Source: Ancylobacter rudongensis (GTDB lineage: Bacteria > Pseudomonadota > Alphaproteobacteria > Rhizobiales > Xanthobacteraceae). Taken from it: 64,000 nt of DNA. The stretch spans positions 248,001 to 312,000 of the forward strand of contig NZ_FMTP01000003.1 in assembly GCF_900100155.1 (NCBI RefSeq), in the 5' to 3' direction. Shown piece after piece: positions 16,509 through 24,924 of the stretch; the first letter of the stretch is position 1; every line of letters begins with the position of its first letter. A program made the translations under genes and the position numbers. Below the pieces are notes generated by a model that did no database searches, was not told where the DNA came from, and saw only the letters and a list, made by a program, of their open reading frames with translations.

Positions 16509-17267
16509 TTGCGCATACTCGTGCTCAATCCCAACACGACCGAAGCGGTGACGCAGATGCTGCTCGCCGCCGCGCGCCCCATGGTGGCCACCGGCACCGT
16601 TCTGACCGGCCTGACCGCCCCGCGCGGTGTGCCCTACATCGCCTCGCGCACGGAGGCGCAGCTCGCCGGCGCGCTGACGCTGGAAATGCTGGCCGAGCAC
16701 CATCGCGGCTATGACGCCGCCATCATCGCGGCCTTCGGCGATCCCGGCCTGCTGCCGGCGCGCGAATTGTTCGACCTGCCGATCCTCGGCATGGCGGAAG
16801 CGGCAATGCTGACCGCCTGCACGCTGGGCCAGCGCTTCAGCATCATCACCTTCACCACCACCATGGCCAATTGGTATCAGGACACGGTCGACGCTTACCG
16901 CCTCTCCGGCCGCTGCGCCGGCATTCGTGCCCGCAGCCTGCCCTTCTCGGCGATCGAGAATGTGCAGGCGGAGATGGAACAGGCCATCGTCGCGCTCGCC
17001 TGCGAGGCGGTGGAGGAGGATGGAGCGGATGTGGTGATCCTCGGCGGGGCGCCGCTCGCCGGCATGGCGCCGCGCCTGCGGGCGCAGGTGCCCGTGCCGG
17101 TGGTCGATCCCATCGTCGCGGCGGTGAAGATGGCGGAAGGGCTCGTCACCCTTGCCCCACGCAAGCCGGTGCGCGGCCGCTTCAGCCGCCCGCCGGCCAA
17201 GCCGACCACGGGCCTGTCGCCCGCGCTCGCCGCCCGTATCGAACATCGCGACGCACCGGCGGGATGA
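16509..17267 (+). CDS. Asp/Glu/hydantoin-racemase-fold protein lacking both catalytic cysteines
   Basis: 252 aa, typical for the family. The N-terminus ILVLNPNTTEAVT, the IIAAFGDPGL loop, LGMAEAAMLTA and VVILGGAPLAGM follow the hydantoin racemase pattern closely. However, the two acid/base cysteines of that family fall on A75 (AAFGDPG) and G181 (LGGAPLAG). The remaining cysteines (105, 137, 166) are not at active-site positions. It therefore may not racemise by the two-cysteine mechanism; an isomerase, decarboxylase or lyase role is possible, since related arylmalonate decarboxylases and maleate isomerases share this fold. It is likely co-transcribed with the GntR gene. Confidence 0.82.
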   Translation: MRILVLNPNTTEAVTQMLLAAARPMVATGTVLTGLTAPRGVPYIASRTEAQLAGALTLEMLAEHHRGYDAAIIAAFGDPGLLPARELFDLPILGMAEAAMLTACTLGQRFSIITFTTTMANWYQDTVDAYRLSGRCAGIRARSLPFSAIENVQAEMEQAIVALACEAVEEDGADVVILGGAPLAGMAPRLRAQVPVPVVDPIVAAVKMAEGLVTLAPRKPVRGRFSRPPAKPTTGLSPALAARIEHRDAPAG

Positions 17268-17301
17268 CGGCGCGAGGCGGCGCAGTGGAGCGCTTGCCGC
17301 C

Positions 17302-20031
17302 CTACATATCCGCCGCCGAAAAAATGCGCAGGCGCCGCAGCAGCATCTTCTCCAGCTCCAGGACGACCATCAGCGCCGCGCCGATGCCGATGATCATTAC
17401 CCCGTCGAGGAGCGCGACCGGGCGGGTGTCGAAGATGGCCTGCATGATCGGTAGATAGGTGAAGGCGAGCTGCGCGGCCACCAGCCCCGCCAGCGCCAGC
17501 AGCACCGCCGGCGTGCCCAGCGCGCCGCGCCAGGTGAGCGACCGCATGTGCAGGAACCGCACATTGAACAGGTAGAAGATCTCCATCACGACAAGCGTGT
17601 TGACCACCAGGGTGCGGGCCATCTCCAGCTCCTGCCCGCGCCAGAGCGACTGGAAGAACACGGCGAAGGACACCAGGGTGAACAGCACCGAGACCAGCGC
17701 CACCCGCCACAGCATGAAGGGGGTGAGCAGGCCCGCGCGGGGCGGGCGCGGCGGGCGCTCCATCACGCCGGGCTCGGTCGGCTCGAAGGCCAGCGCCAGC
17801 CCGAGCGTCGCGCTGGTCGCCAGGTTGATCCACAGGATATGCGCGGCCGACATCGGCATGGCAATGCCGAGCAGGATGGCGCCGATCACCGCCAGCACCT
17901 CGCCGCCATTGGTCGGCAGCGTCCAGGCGATCATCTTGCGGATATTGTCGTAGACGGTGCGGCCTTCCTTCACCGCCGCGACGATGGAGACGAAATTGTC
18001 GTCGAGCAGCACCACTTCCGCCGCCTGCTTGGCCGCTTCCGTGCCCTTGCGCCCCATGGCGATGCCGACATCGGCCTGCTTGAGCGAGGGCGCGTCATTG
18101 ACGCCGTCGCCGGTCATCGCCACCACCGCGCCGGTGGATTGCAGCGCCCGCACGATGCGCAGCTTGTTCTCCGGGCTGGTGCGGGCGAACACGCTGGTGC
18201 GCGCCGCCATATCCACCAGCTCCGCGTCGGACACTGCATCCACGTCAGCGCCGGTGGCGACCACCGGGTCTTCGGCGAGGCCGAGCTGGCGGGCGATGGC
18301 GCCGGCGGTGACGCCGTGATCGCCGGTGATCATCTTCACGCCGATGCCGGCGCTGCGGCATTCGGCAATGGCGAGCACCGCCTCGGGGCGCGGCGGGTCG
18401 ATGAAGCCGATGAGGCCGAGAAACGCGAAACCGTCGCGCACATCGTCGAAGCCAAGGCGCGCCGGCGCCACGGCGAGCCGTTTCATGGCGAAGCCGAGCA
18501 CCCGCTCACCTGCCGCCGCCGCGCGGGCGATCGCCGCCTCCCACACCCCGCCCCCGGGCACGCCCGCGAGCTTCAGCACCTCTTCCGGCGCGCCCTTGAC
18601 GAAGATCACCGCCTCGCCTTGCGGGTCGCGATGGAGGCTCGCCATGAAGCGGTAGGCGGCATCGAAGGGAATTTCGTCGATCCGGGCAACGGCGGCGCGC
18701 TCACGCTCCGGGCCCAGCCCGGCCTTGACGGCGAGGGCGACCAGCGCACCCTCCATCGGGTCGCCCTCCGCCCGCCAGACGCCATTCTCGGCGTGCAGAT
18801 GCGCGTCGTTGCACAGCAGGCCGCAGCGCAGCAGCTGTGCCGCCGCCGCGGCCGGCGCCTCGGCCCGATCGCCGCGCGCGGCATCGCCTGGCGCGTCCCA
18901 GCTGAGCGCGCCTTCCGGGTCGTAGCCGATGCCCGACACCGTGATGTCGACGAGGCCGACCTGCGCGATCACCAGCCGCCGGGCGGTCATCTCGTTGCGG
19001 GTCAGCGTGCCGGTTTTGTCGGAGCAGATGACCGAGGTCGCCCCCAGCGTTTCCACCGCCGGCAGCTGGCGAATGACGGCGTGCTGGCGGGCCATGCGCC
19101 GCACGCCGATGGCCAGCGTAATGGTGATGACCGCCGGCAGCCCCTCCGGCACCGCGCCCACCGCCAGCGCCACTACGGCGATGAGCGCCTCGCTCCAGCC
19201 ATAGTCGCGCACCCCGACGGCGAACAGGAACAGCGCCGCCGCGCTGGCGATGGCCAGCCAGGTGAAGCGGCGTGCGAAGGCGTTGACCTGCCGCAGCAGC
19301 GGCGTCGCCAGCGGCTCGACATCGGCGATCAGCCGACCGATGCGGCCGATCTGGGTATGGGGGCCGGTGGAGACGACGATGCCGGCGCCCTGTCCGGCGG
19401 CGATGGTGGTGCCGGAAAACGCCATCGAGTGACGGTCGCCGAGCGGCGCCTCCACCGCGGCCGGCGCCTCGTTCTTGACGGCGGCGACGGATTCGCCGGT
19501 GAGGATCGCCTCGTCGATCAGCATGCCGCGCGCGCGGATCAGCCGGGTGTCCGCCGGCACCCGGTCGCCGGCCTCCAGCAGCACGAGGTCGCCGGGCACG
19601 AGGTCGCGGGCATGCACGCTCTGGCGCCGGCTGGCGCGCATCACAGTGGCGTGCGGCGAGATCATGTTGCGGATCGCCCGCAGCGCCTGTTCCGCCTTGC
19701 CCTCCTGGATGAAGCCGACCAGGGCGTTGACCAGCACCACCGCGATGATCACGCCGGCATCGACATAATGACCCAGGGCCAGCGCCGCCGCCGCGCCGGC
19801 GAGCAGGAAATAGATCAGCGCATTGTGGAACTGGGCGAGGAAGCGCAGCAAGGGCGGGCGGCCGGGGGACTCCGGCAGCGCGTTGGGGCCGTGGGTGGCG
19901 AGGCGCGCCTGCGCCTCCTCCGGCGTCAGTCCGACGCTGGTCACGCCGAGCCGGCCGGCCACCTCTTCATGGGGAATTGCGTGCCAGTGGGCGGGGGCGG
20001 GCGGAATCGGAGCGTGGGGGGCATCGTGCAT
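17302..20031 (-). CDS. P-type cation-transporting ATPase (P2-like)
   Basis: 909 aa. N-terminal cation-ATPase domain (LTPEEAQARLATHGPN), A-domain with LTGES, M4 with AVPEGLPAV, phosphorylation site CSDKTGTLT, P-domain MTGDGVNDAPSLKQAD, and a C-terminal group of membrane helices. The overall layout is that of Ca2+/Mn2+ or Na+/K+-type pumps. In M6 the expected NxxTD is NLATS, so the acidic cation ligand is absent and the ion is uncertain. It is a single gene, convergent with the racemase-like gene and followed upstream by the actR/actS pair. It acts in the inner membrane. Confidence 0.93.
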   Translation of the reverse strand: MHDAPHAPIPPAPAHWHAIPHEEVAGRLGVTSVGLTPEEAQARLATHGPNALPESPGRPPLLRFLAQFHNALIYFLLAGAAAALALGHYVDAGVIIAVVLVNALVGFIQEGKAEQALRAIRNMISPHATVMRASRRQSVHARDLVPGDLVLLEAGDRVPADTRLIRARGMLIDEAILTGESVAAVKNEAPAAVEAPLGDRHSMAFSGTTIAAGQGAGIVVSTGPHTQIGRIGRLIADVEPLATPLLRQVNAFARRFTWLAIASAAALFLFAVGVRDYGWSEALIAVVALAVGAVPEGLPAVITITLAIGVRRMARQHAVIRQLPAVETLGATSVICSDKTGTLTRNEMTARRLVIAQVGLVDITVSGIGYDPEGALSWDAPGDAARGDRAEAPAAAAAQLLRCGLLCNDAHLHAENGVWRAEGDPMEGALVALAVKAGLGPERERAAVARIDEIPFDAAYRFMASLHRDPQGEAVIFVKGAPEEVLKLAGVPGGGVWEAAIARAAAAGERVLGFAMKRLAVAPARLGFDDVRDGFAFLGLIGFIDPPRPEAVLAIAECRSAGIGVKMITGDHGVTAGAIARQLGLAEDPVVATGADVDAVSDAELVDMAARTSVFARTSPENKLRIVRALQSTGAVVAMTGDGVNDAPSLKQADVGIAMGRKGTEAAKQAAEVVLLDDNFVSIVAAVKEGRTVYDNIRKMIAWTLPTNGGEVLAVIGAILLGIAMPMSAAHILWINLATSATLGLALAFEPTEPGVMERPPRPPRAGLLTPFMLWRVALVSVLFTLVSFAVFFQSLWRGQELEMARTLVVNTLVVMEIFYLFNVRFLHMRSLTWRGALGTPAVLLALAGLVAAQLAFTYLPIMQAIFDTRPVALLDGVMIIGIGAALMVVLELEKMLLRRLRIFSAADM

Positions 20032-20142
20032 CGGTCGGGGGCGCTCGCTGACGTTGCGTTAGCCCGGAACCTAAAGGCGCGCCCTCCCGGGGCCTAGCGG
20101 AGTTTTGCTTACGCCGGCGGGTCGTTGCCCGCGGCCGTCGGT

Positions 20143-20691
20143 TCAGCGCGGCGCGCGCTTGGCGAGGATGCGCTGGAGCGTGCGCCGGTGCATGGACAGG
20201 CGCCGGGCGGTTTCTGAGACATTGCGGCCGCACAGCTCATAGACGCGCTGGATATGCTCCCAGCGCACCCGGTCGGCCGACATCGGGTTCTCGGGCAGCT
20301 GGGGCTTGTAGTCGCCCTGGGCGTTCAGGGCGGCGCAGATGTCGTCGGCATCGGCCGGCTTGGCGAGATAGTCGACGGCGCCGATCTTCACCGCGTTCAC
20401 GGCAGTGGCGATGTTGCCATAGCCGGTGAGGATGATGCCGCGCGCTTCCGGCCGGCGGCGCTTGAGGGCGGAGATGACGTCGAGCCCGTTGCCATCGCCG
20501 AGGCGCATGTCCACCACCGCATAGGCCGGGGCGCTGCCCTCGACGCTGGCGAGACCGTCGGCCACGGTTTCCGCCGTGGTGACCATGAAGCCGCGCGTTT
20601 CCATCGCCCGGGCGAGGCGCTGCAGAAACGGCCGGTCGTCATCGACGATGAGCAGCGTGCGGTCCTGCGGTTCCATGGCGATATCAAGCAT
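20143..20691 (-). CDS. actR: Response regulator ActR/RegA/PrrA type
   Basis: 182 aa from ATG 20689-20691, chosen because GGGAAG lies 7 nt upstream; longer starts have no site. Receiver domain with VDDD and phospho-acceptor D61 (VVDMRLGDGNG), a proline linker (KPQLPENP), and a C-terminal Fis-like helix-turn-helix ending SETARRLSMHRRTLQRILAKR. This is the almost invariant DNA-binding helix of the RegA/ActR/PrrA group, which adjusts respiration, carbon and nitrogen fixation to redox state. It lies 134 nt downstream of its sensor kinase gene. Confidence 0.93.
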   Translation of the reverse strand: MLDIAMEPQDRTLLIVDDDRPFLQRLARAMETRGFMVTTAETVADGLASVEGSAPAYAVVDMRLGDGNGLDVISALKRRRPEARGIILTGYGNIATAVNAVKIGAVDYLAKPADADDICAALNAQGDYKPQLPENPMSADRVRWEHIQRVYELCGRNVSETARRLSMHRRTLQRILAKRAPR

Positions 20692-20825
20692 CTCAACGCT
20701 TCCCATTGTGCCGGCTGCGGCATCCCGGGGCTCGGTCAGGGACCGCCACCCGCGATGCGTCGCCAATTCGACTTTTGCCGCAGCTTATACCCCGTGGGCA
20801 GCGAGAGCAAAATGTCGCAACCCTT

Positions 20826-22202
20826 CTACGGACGGGCGGGCGCCCCGTTCTCCGCCTCCTGTTCACGATCGCCTGATATGTCGATCAGCTCGCGCGGCCA
20901 GCGCACCCCCACCGAAGCGCCATGCGCCGGGGGCGGGCGGTTGACGAAGGTGAGCCCGGCGCCGGTGCGCTCCAGCAGCGTTTTGGCGATGAACACGCCG
21001 AGGCCGAGGCCGTTCTGGTCCTCGCCGTCCGATTCCGCGCCGCGCTTCCAGCGGTTGCGGCCGCGGCTGGTGACATAGGGCGCGCCGATGCTGTCGAGCA
21101 GTTCGATCGGAAAGCCCGGCCCGTCATCGGTGACGGAGATCGTCACCTCGTCCTCGCTCCAGCTGGCGACGATGCTGACCCGGCTCTCGGCGAAATCGAC
21201 GGCGTTCTCGACAATGTTGCCGAGACCGTAGAGCAGGCCGGGATTGCGGGCGATGATCGGCTCGCCCGGCGCCCCATTGGGCAGAGTGACGGCGATGGTG
21301 ATGCCGAAATTGCGGTGCGGTGCCACCACATCCTCCAGCAGGTGGGAGATCGGCATGCGGTCGAACGGCGCCTCGCCGGAATCGAGCGTGGTCAGCCGGC
21401 GCAGAATGGCGCGGCAGCGCTCGGCCTGCTCGCTCACCAGCTTGATGTCCTCGCTCATCGGGCTATCGGCCGGCAAAGCCCGCGCCAGTTCCTTGGCCAC
21501 GACGGTGATGGTGGCGAGCGGCGTGCCCAGCTCATGCGCCGCTGCCGCCGCCAGCCCGTCCAGGGCCGAGAGATGCTGCTCGCGCGCCAGCACCAGCTCG
21601 GTCGCCGCCAGCGCCTCGGAGAGTTCGCGCGTCTCCTCCGCCACCCGCCAAGCATGCACGCCCATGAAGGCGATGGCGATGGCAAGCGCCAGCCAGATGC
21701 CGAGAAGATAGAGCGTCGGCAGCTCGGGCACCTCGCCCAGCGCCCCGCCGGCCGCCCAAGGGAGCGGCATGTGCCAGAAGCCGACCAGCGCCGCGCAGGC
21801 CGCCGCCAGCACGCCGAGCAGAAGGGTGGTGCGCGGGGAGAGCGCCGTCGCCGAAATCAGCACCGGGGCGAGAAAGAGCAGCGCGAAGGGGTTGGACAGC
21901 CCGCCGGTGAGGAAAAGCAGCGCGGCCAGCTGCAGGATGTCATAGGCCAGCAGCCACGCCGCCTCCACATCCGACAACCGCCGGGCACCGGGATTGCGCA
22001 GCCGCAGCGCCAGATTGAGCCAGGCGGAAAGGGCGACCACCGCGAGGCTCGCCCCGATCGGCAGCGCGAAGCCCAGCAGCCACTGCACCACGACGATGGC
22101 GACGGTCTGGCCGGAAATCGCCAGCCAGCGCAGACGGATGAGCGTATCCAGCCGCAGGCCGAAAAAGCGTTCGCCAATGGGATGATCGAGCGAGAGCGAC
22201 AT
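20826..22202 (-). CDS. actS: Redox-sensing histidine kinase ActS/RegB/PrrB type
   Basis: 458 aa. Six membrane helices, including the GGLSNPF segment that contributes the quinone site in RegB; then the H-box AAAAHELGTPLATI, the cysteine of the redox box (SEQAERCRAILRR), and N- and G-boxes (GNIVENAVDFA, TDDGPGF, GLGLGVFIAKTLL). All key features of RegB-type sensors are kept. It phosphorylates ActR when the quinone pool is reduced. Orientation and spacing show a two-gene operon with actR; the divergent neighbour is phaZ. Confidence 0.93.
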   Translation of the reverse strand: MSLSLDHPIGERFFGLRLDTLIRLRWLAISGQTVAIVVVQWLLGFALPIGASLAVVALSAWLNLALRLRNPGARRLSDVEAAWLLAYDILQLAALLFLTGGLSNPFALLFLAPVLISATALSPRTTLLLGVLAAACAALVGFWHMPLPWAAGGALGEVPELPTLYLLGIWLALAIAIAFMGVHAWRVAEETRELSEALAATELVLAREQHLSALDGLAAAAAHELGTPLATITVVAKELARALPADSPMSEDIKLVSEQAERCRAILRRLTTLDSGEAPFDRMPISHLLEDVVAPHRNFGITIAVTLPNGAPGEPIIARNPGLLYGLGNIVENAVDFAESRVSIVASWSEDEVTISVTDDGPGFPIELLDSIGAPYVTSRGRNRWKRGAESDGEDQNGLGLGVFIAKTLLERTGAGLTFVNRPPPAHGASVGVRWPRELIDISGDREQEAENGAPARP

Positions 22203-22286
22203 GAAAGCCCCTTGCGCGGCGCCTCACCGCGCCGTGGCGCCCTCTATAGCGCCACTGCCCGCCCAAGCGCGAGAGCGGGCCCCGCG

Positions 22287-22315
22287 TTGACGCGAGCGCG
22301 AAAGAGCCTATTTAT
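22287..22315 (+). promoter_or_regulatory. Sigma-70-type promoter of phaZ
   Basis: TTGACG (22287-22292), 16-nt spacer, TATTTAT (22309-22315), 62 nt before the phaZ ATG. It is one of the clearest consensus promoters in the window. Confidence 0.65.
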
Positions 22316-22377
22316 GCTGCAACGCACAAGAACGACGCGACAGCGCCGAACGGGCGGAATGGGCTACGGAGGCTTTC

Positions 22378-23754
22378 ATGGCGATCGGCGTTTTCGGCGA
22401 TGTGCCCGATGCGGAAGACGTGGTGGCGGCACCCGAGGTGACGCGCGAGGCGGCCTCGGCGCTGGCACAGCCAATGTACTGGATGTTCGAGCTCGGCCAC
22501 GCCGCCCTCGACCCGCTGCGCATGATGGCCGATGCCGGCCGGCTGTTCTACCGCAACCCCGCCAACCCGCTCAGCCATACCGGCTTCGGCAAGACCATGT
22601 CGGCCTCGCTGGAAATGTTCGAGCGCACCACGCGGCGCTATGGCAAGCCGGACTGGGGCATTGAAGAGGTGACGGTCGGCGGCGTTTCCGTGCCGGTCGA
22701 GATCGAGACGGTGTGGGAGCGGCCCTTCTGCAAGCTGTTGCATTTCAAGCGTCATTTCACCAACAAGCCGCGCCGGCCGCAGCCGCGCATGGTGATCGTC
22801 GCGCCGCTGTCGGGCCATTACGCCACGCTGCTGCGCGGCACGGTGCAGACCCTGCTGCCCAATCACGACCTCTACATCACCGACTGGGTCGACGCCCGCA
22901 ACGTGCCGGCGGCCGAGGGCCCGTTCAGTCTCGACGACTATATCGACTACGTCATCGAGATCTTCCGCCATCTCGGCGGCGGGGTGCATGCGCTGGCCGT
23001 GTGCCAGCCGGCGGTGCCGGTGCTGGCCGCGGTGGCGCGGATGGAGGAGATGGGCGACCCCGACGTGCCCGCCTCCATGGTGCTGATGGGCGGGCCGATC
23101 GACACCCGCGAGAGCCCGACGGCGGTGAACCATTTCGCCCAGGAGCGCGGCCTCGACTGGTTCCAGCGCAATGTGATCACCACCGTGCCCTGGCCCAATG
23201 CCGGGGTGATGCGTCAGGTCTATCCCGGCTTCCTGCAGCTGCACGGCTTCATGGCAATGAACATGGAGCGCCATCTGAAGGCGCATGCCGACATGTTCGG
23301 CCATCTGGTGAAGGGCGACGGCGATTCCGCCGCCAAGCACCGCGAGTTCTACGACGAATATCTCTCCGTCATGGACCTGCCGGCGGAATATTACCTGCAG
23401 ACGCTGCAGGCCGTGTTCATTGACCACGCTCTGCCGCGGGGCACGATGACCCATCGTGGCGCCCGGGTGGACCCGTCGAAGATCCGCAATGTCGCGCTGC
23501 TCACCGTCGAGGGCGAGAATGACGACATTTCCGGCATCGGCCAGACACGGGCGGCGCAGACACTGTGCTCCGGCCTGCCGGACGACATGAAGGCGCATTA
23601 CCTGCAGCCCACCGTCGGCCATTACGGCGTGTTCAACGGCTCGCGCTTCCGCGCCGAGATCGCCCCGCGCATCTCCGACTTCGTGCTCTCGCACAACTGG
23701 CCGAAGAAGGGTCACAACCGGCCGGACGGTGACACCCCGACGGACGGGAAATAA
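22378..23754 (+). CDS. phaZ: Intracellular polyhydroxyalkanoate depolymerase
   Basis: 458 aa, no signal peptide. It matches the intracellular PhaZ family: N-terminal MYWMFELGHAALDPLRMMAD, SGHYATLLRGTV, DWVDARNVP, the lipase-box-like VCQPAVPVLAA in which cysteine replaces the serine nucleophile, and a C-terminal GHYGVFNG with the catalytic histidine. The enzyme hydrolyses native PHB granules to 3-hydroxybutyrate. A consensus promoter lies just upstream. It stands alone, with divergent actS on the left and ada downstream after 50 nt. Possible redox control from the neighbouring ActSR system is only positional inference. Confidence 0.93.
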   Translation: MAIGVFGDVPDAEDVVAAPEVTREAASALAQPMYWMFELGHAALDPLRMMADAGRLFYRNPANPLSHTGFGKTMSASLEMFERTTRRYGKPDWGIEEVTVGGVSVPVEIETVWERPFCKLLHFKRHFTNKPRRPQPRMVIVAPLSGHYATLLRGTVQTLLPNHDLYITDWVDARNVPAAEGPFSLDDYIDYVIEIFRHLGGGVHALAVCQPAVPVLAAVARMEEMGDPDVPASMVLMGGPIDTRESPTAVNHFAQERGLDWFQRNVITTVPWPNAGVMRQVYPGFLQLHGFMAMNMERHLKAHADMFGHLVKGDGDSAAKHREFYDEYLSVMDLPAEYYLQTLQAVFIDHALPRGTMTHRGARVDPSKIRNVALLTVEGENDDISGIGQTRAAQTLCSGLPDDMKAHYLQPTVGHYGVFNGSRFRAEIAPRISDFVLSHNWPKKGHNRPDGDTPTDGK

Positions 23755-23782
23755 CCGCCCGTTTTCCGGCGGCGCGGCGACG

Positions 23783-23804
23783 GGCGCGATGCTAGCGTCG
23801 CGCC
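23783..23804 (+). promoter_or_regulatory. Hairpin abutting the ada start codon
   Basis: GGCGCGA (23783-23789) and TCGCGCC (23798-23804) form a 7-bp GC-rich stem with an 8-nt loop ending at the base before the ATG. There is no Shine-Dalgarno sequence; the loop contains GCTAGC, so a -10 element of a leaderless message is an alternative reading. Confidence 0.4.
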
Positions 23805-24902
23805 ATGCTGACCGATGCGCCCCGCGACCTGTTCGACCTCGCTTTGCCGGATGCGGCCACGCTCTACCGGGCGCTGCTGGCGCGCGATGCGCGCTATGAG
23901 GGGCGCGCCTATGTGTGCGTCGCCACGACCGGAATCTTCTGCAGGCTGACCTGCCCGGCCCGCAAGCCTCTGGCGGTGAACTGCACTTTCCGGCCGACGA
24001 TCGGCGCCTGCATCGAGGCGGGCTTCCGCCCCTGCAAGCGCTGCCATCCGCTCAAGCCGGCTGCGGAAGCCGATCCGATGATCGCGGCGCTGCTCGCCGC
24101 GCTGGAGGCGCGCCCGGCCTACCGCTTCGGCGAAGACGACATCACCCGCATGGGCTATGACCTCTCCACCGTCCGCCGCACCTTCAAGCGGCAGTTCGGC
24201 ATGACCTTTCTCGACATGGCGCGCCACCGCCGGCTGCGCGAGGGCTTCGAGACGCTGGCGGTCGGCGGCTCGGTCATCGCCGCGCAGCAGGAGGCGGGCT
24301 TCCAGTCCGCCAGCGCCTTCCGCGCCGCCTTCGCCCGGCTGATCGGCTGCGCGCCGGGCGAGATCGCCGGCGAGGGCCGGCTGCTCGCCGACTGGATCGG
24401 CACGCCGCTCGGCGACATGATCGCGATTTCCAGCGCCACGCATCTGCACCTGCTGGAATTCATCGAGCGGCGCGGCCTTCCGGCGGAGATCGCCCGGCTG
24501 CGCAAGGGCGTGAAGGGGGAGCTTGGAATCGGCAGCGTCCCGCCGACGGAGCGGATACGCGCCGAACTCACCGCCTATTTCGCCGGCCGGTCAGCGGAGT
24601 TCACCACGCCCGTGGCGCTGGACGGCAGCGCCTTCACCCGCGCGGTCTGGGCGGAGCTGCGGCGCATACCGGCCGGCGAGACAGCCAGCTATGCCGAGAT
24701 CGCCCGGCGGATCGGTGAACCTTCCGCCATTCGCGCCGTGGCGCGGGCAAACGGCGCCAACCAGCTCGCGCTGGTCGTTCCCTGCCACCGCGTCATCGGC
24801 ACCGACGGGGCCCTCACCGGCTATGGCGGCGGCCTGTGGCGCAAGCAGCGGCTGCTGGAGATCGAGGCGCAGTATCGCACCCCGCCAACGCCGGCGGGGT
24901 GA
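23805..24902 (+). CDS. ada: Ada: DNA methylation-damage sensor and O6-methylguanine-DNA methyltransferase
   Basis: 365 aa. The N-terminal zinc domain has C46, C50, C77 and C80 with exactly the 4/27/3 spacing of E. coli Ada (FCRLTC, PCKRC); C46 would accept methyl groups from phosphotriesters. An AraC-like helix-turn-helix follows (residues about 95-180), then the methyltransferase domain with active-site PCHRV (C327) and the LTGYGGGLWRK wing. Methylated Ada activates its own regulon. No alkB or alkA gene is adjacent. Confidence 0.95.
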   Translation: MLTDAPRDLFDLALPDAATLYRALLARDARYEGRAYVCVATTGIFCRLTCPARKPLAVNCTFRPTIGACIEAGFRPCKRCHPLKPAAEADPMIAALLAALEARPAYRFGEDDITRMGYDLSTVRRTFKRQFGMTFLDMARHRRLREGFETLAVGGSVIAAQQEAGFQSASAFRAAFARLIGCAPGEIAGEGRLLADWIGTPLGDMIAISSATHLHLLEFIERRGLPAEIARLRKGVKGELGIGSVPPTERIRAELTAYFAGRSAEFTTPVALDGSAFTRAVWAELRRIPAGETASYAEIARRIGEPSAIRAVARANGANQLALVVPCHRVIGTDGALTGYGGGLWRKQRLLEIEAQYRTPPTPAG

Positions 24903-24924
24903 CGAGGCGGGCGTGCCGGCGCGC

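Noticed and set aside
23758..23792. CGCCCGT...ACGGGCG pairing after phaZ as a terminator
   Set aside because: Loop of about 18 nt, weak stem and no T-run; the hairpin at the ada start is the better structure.
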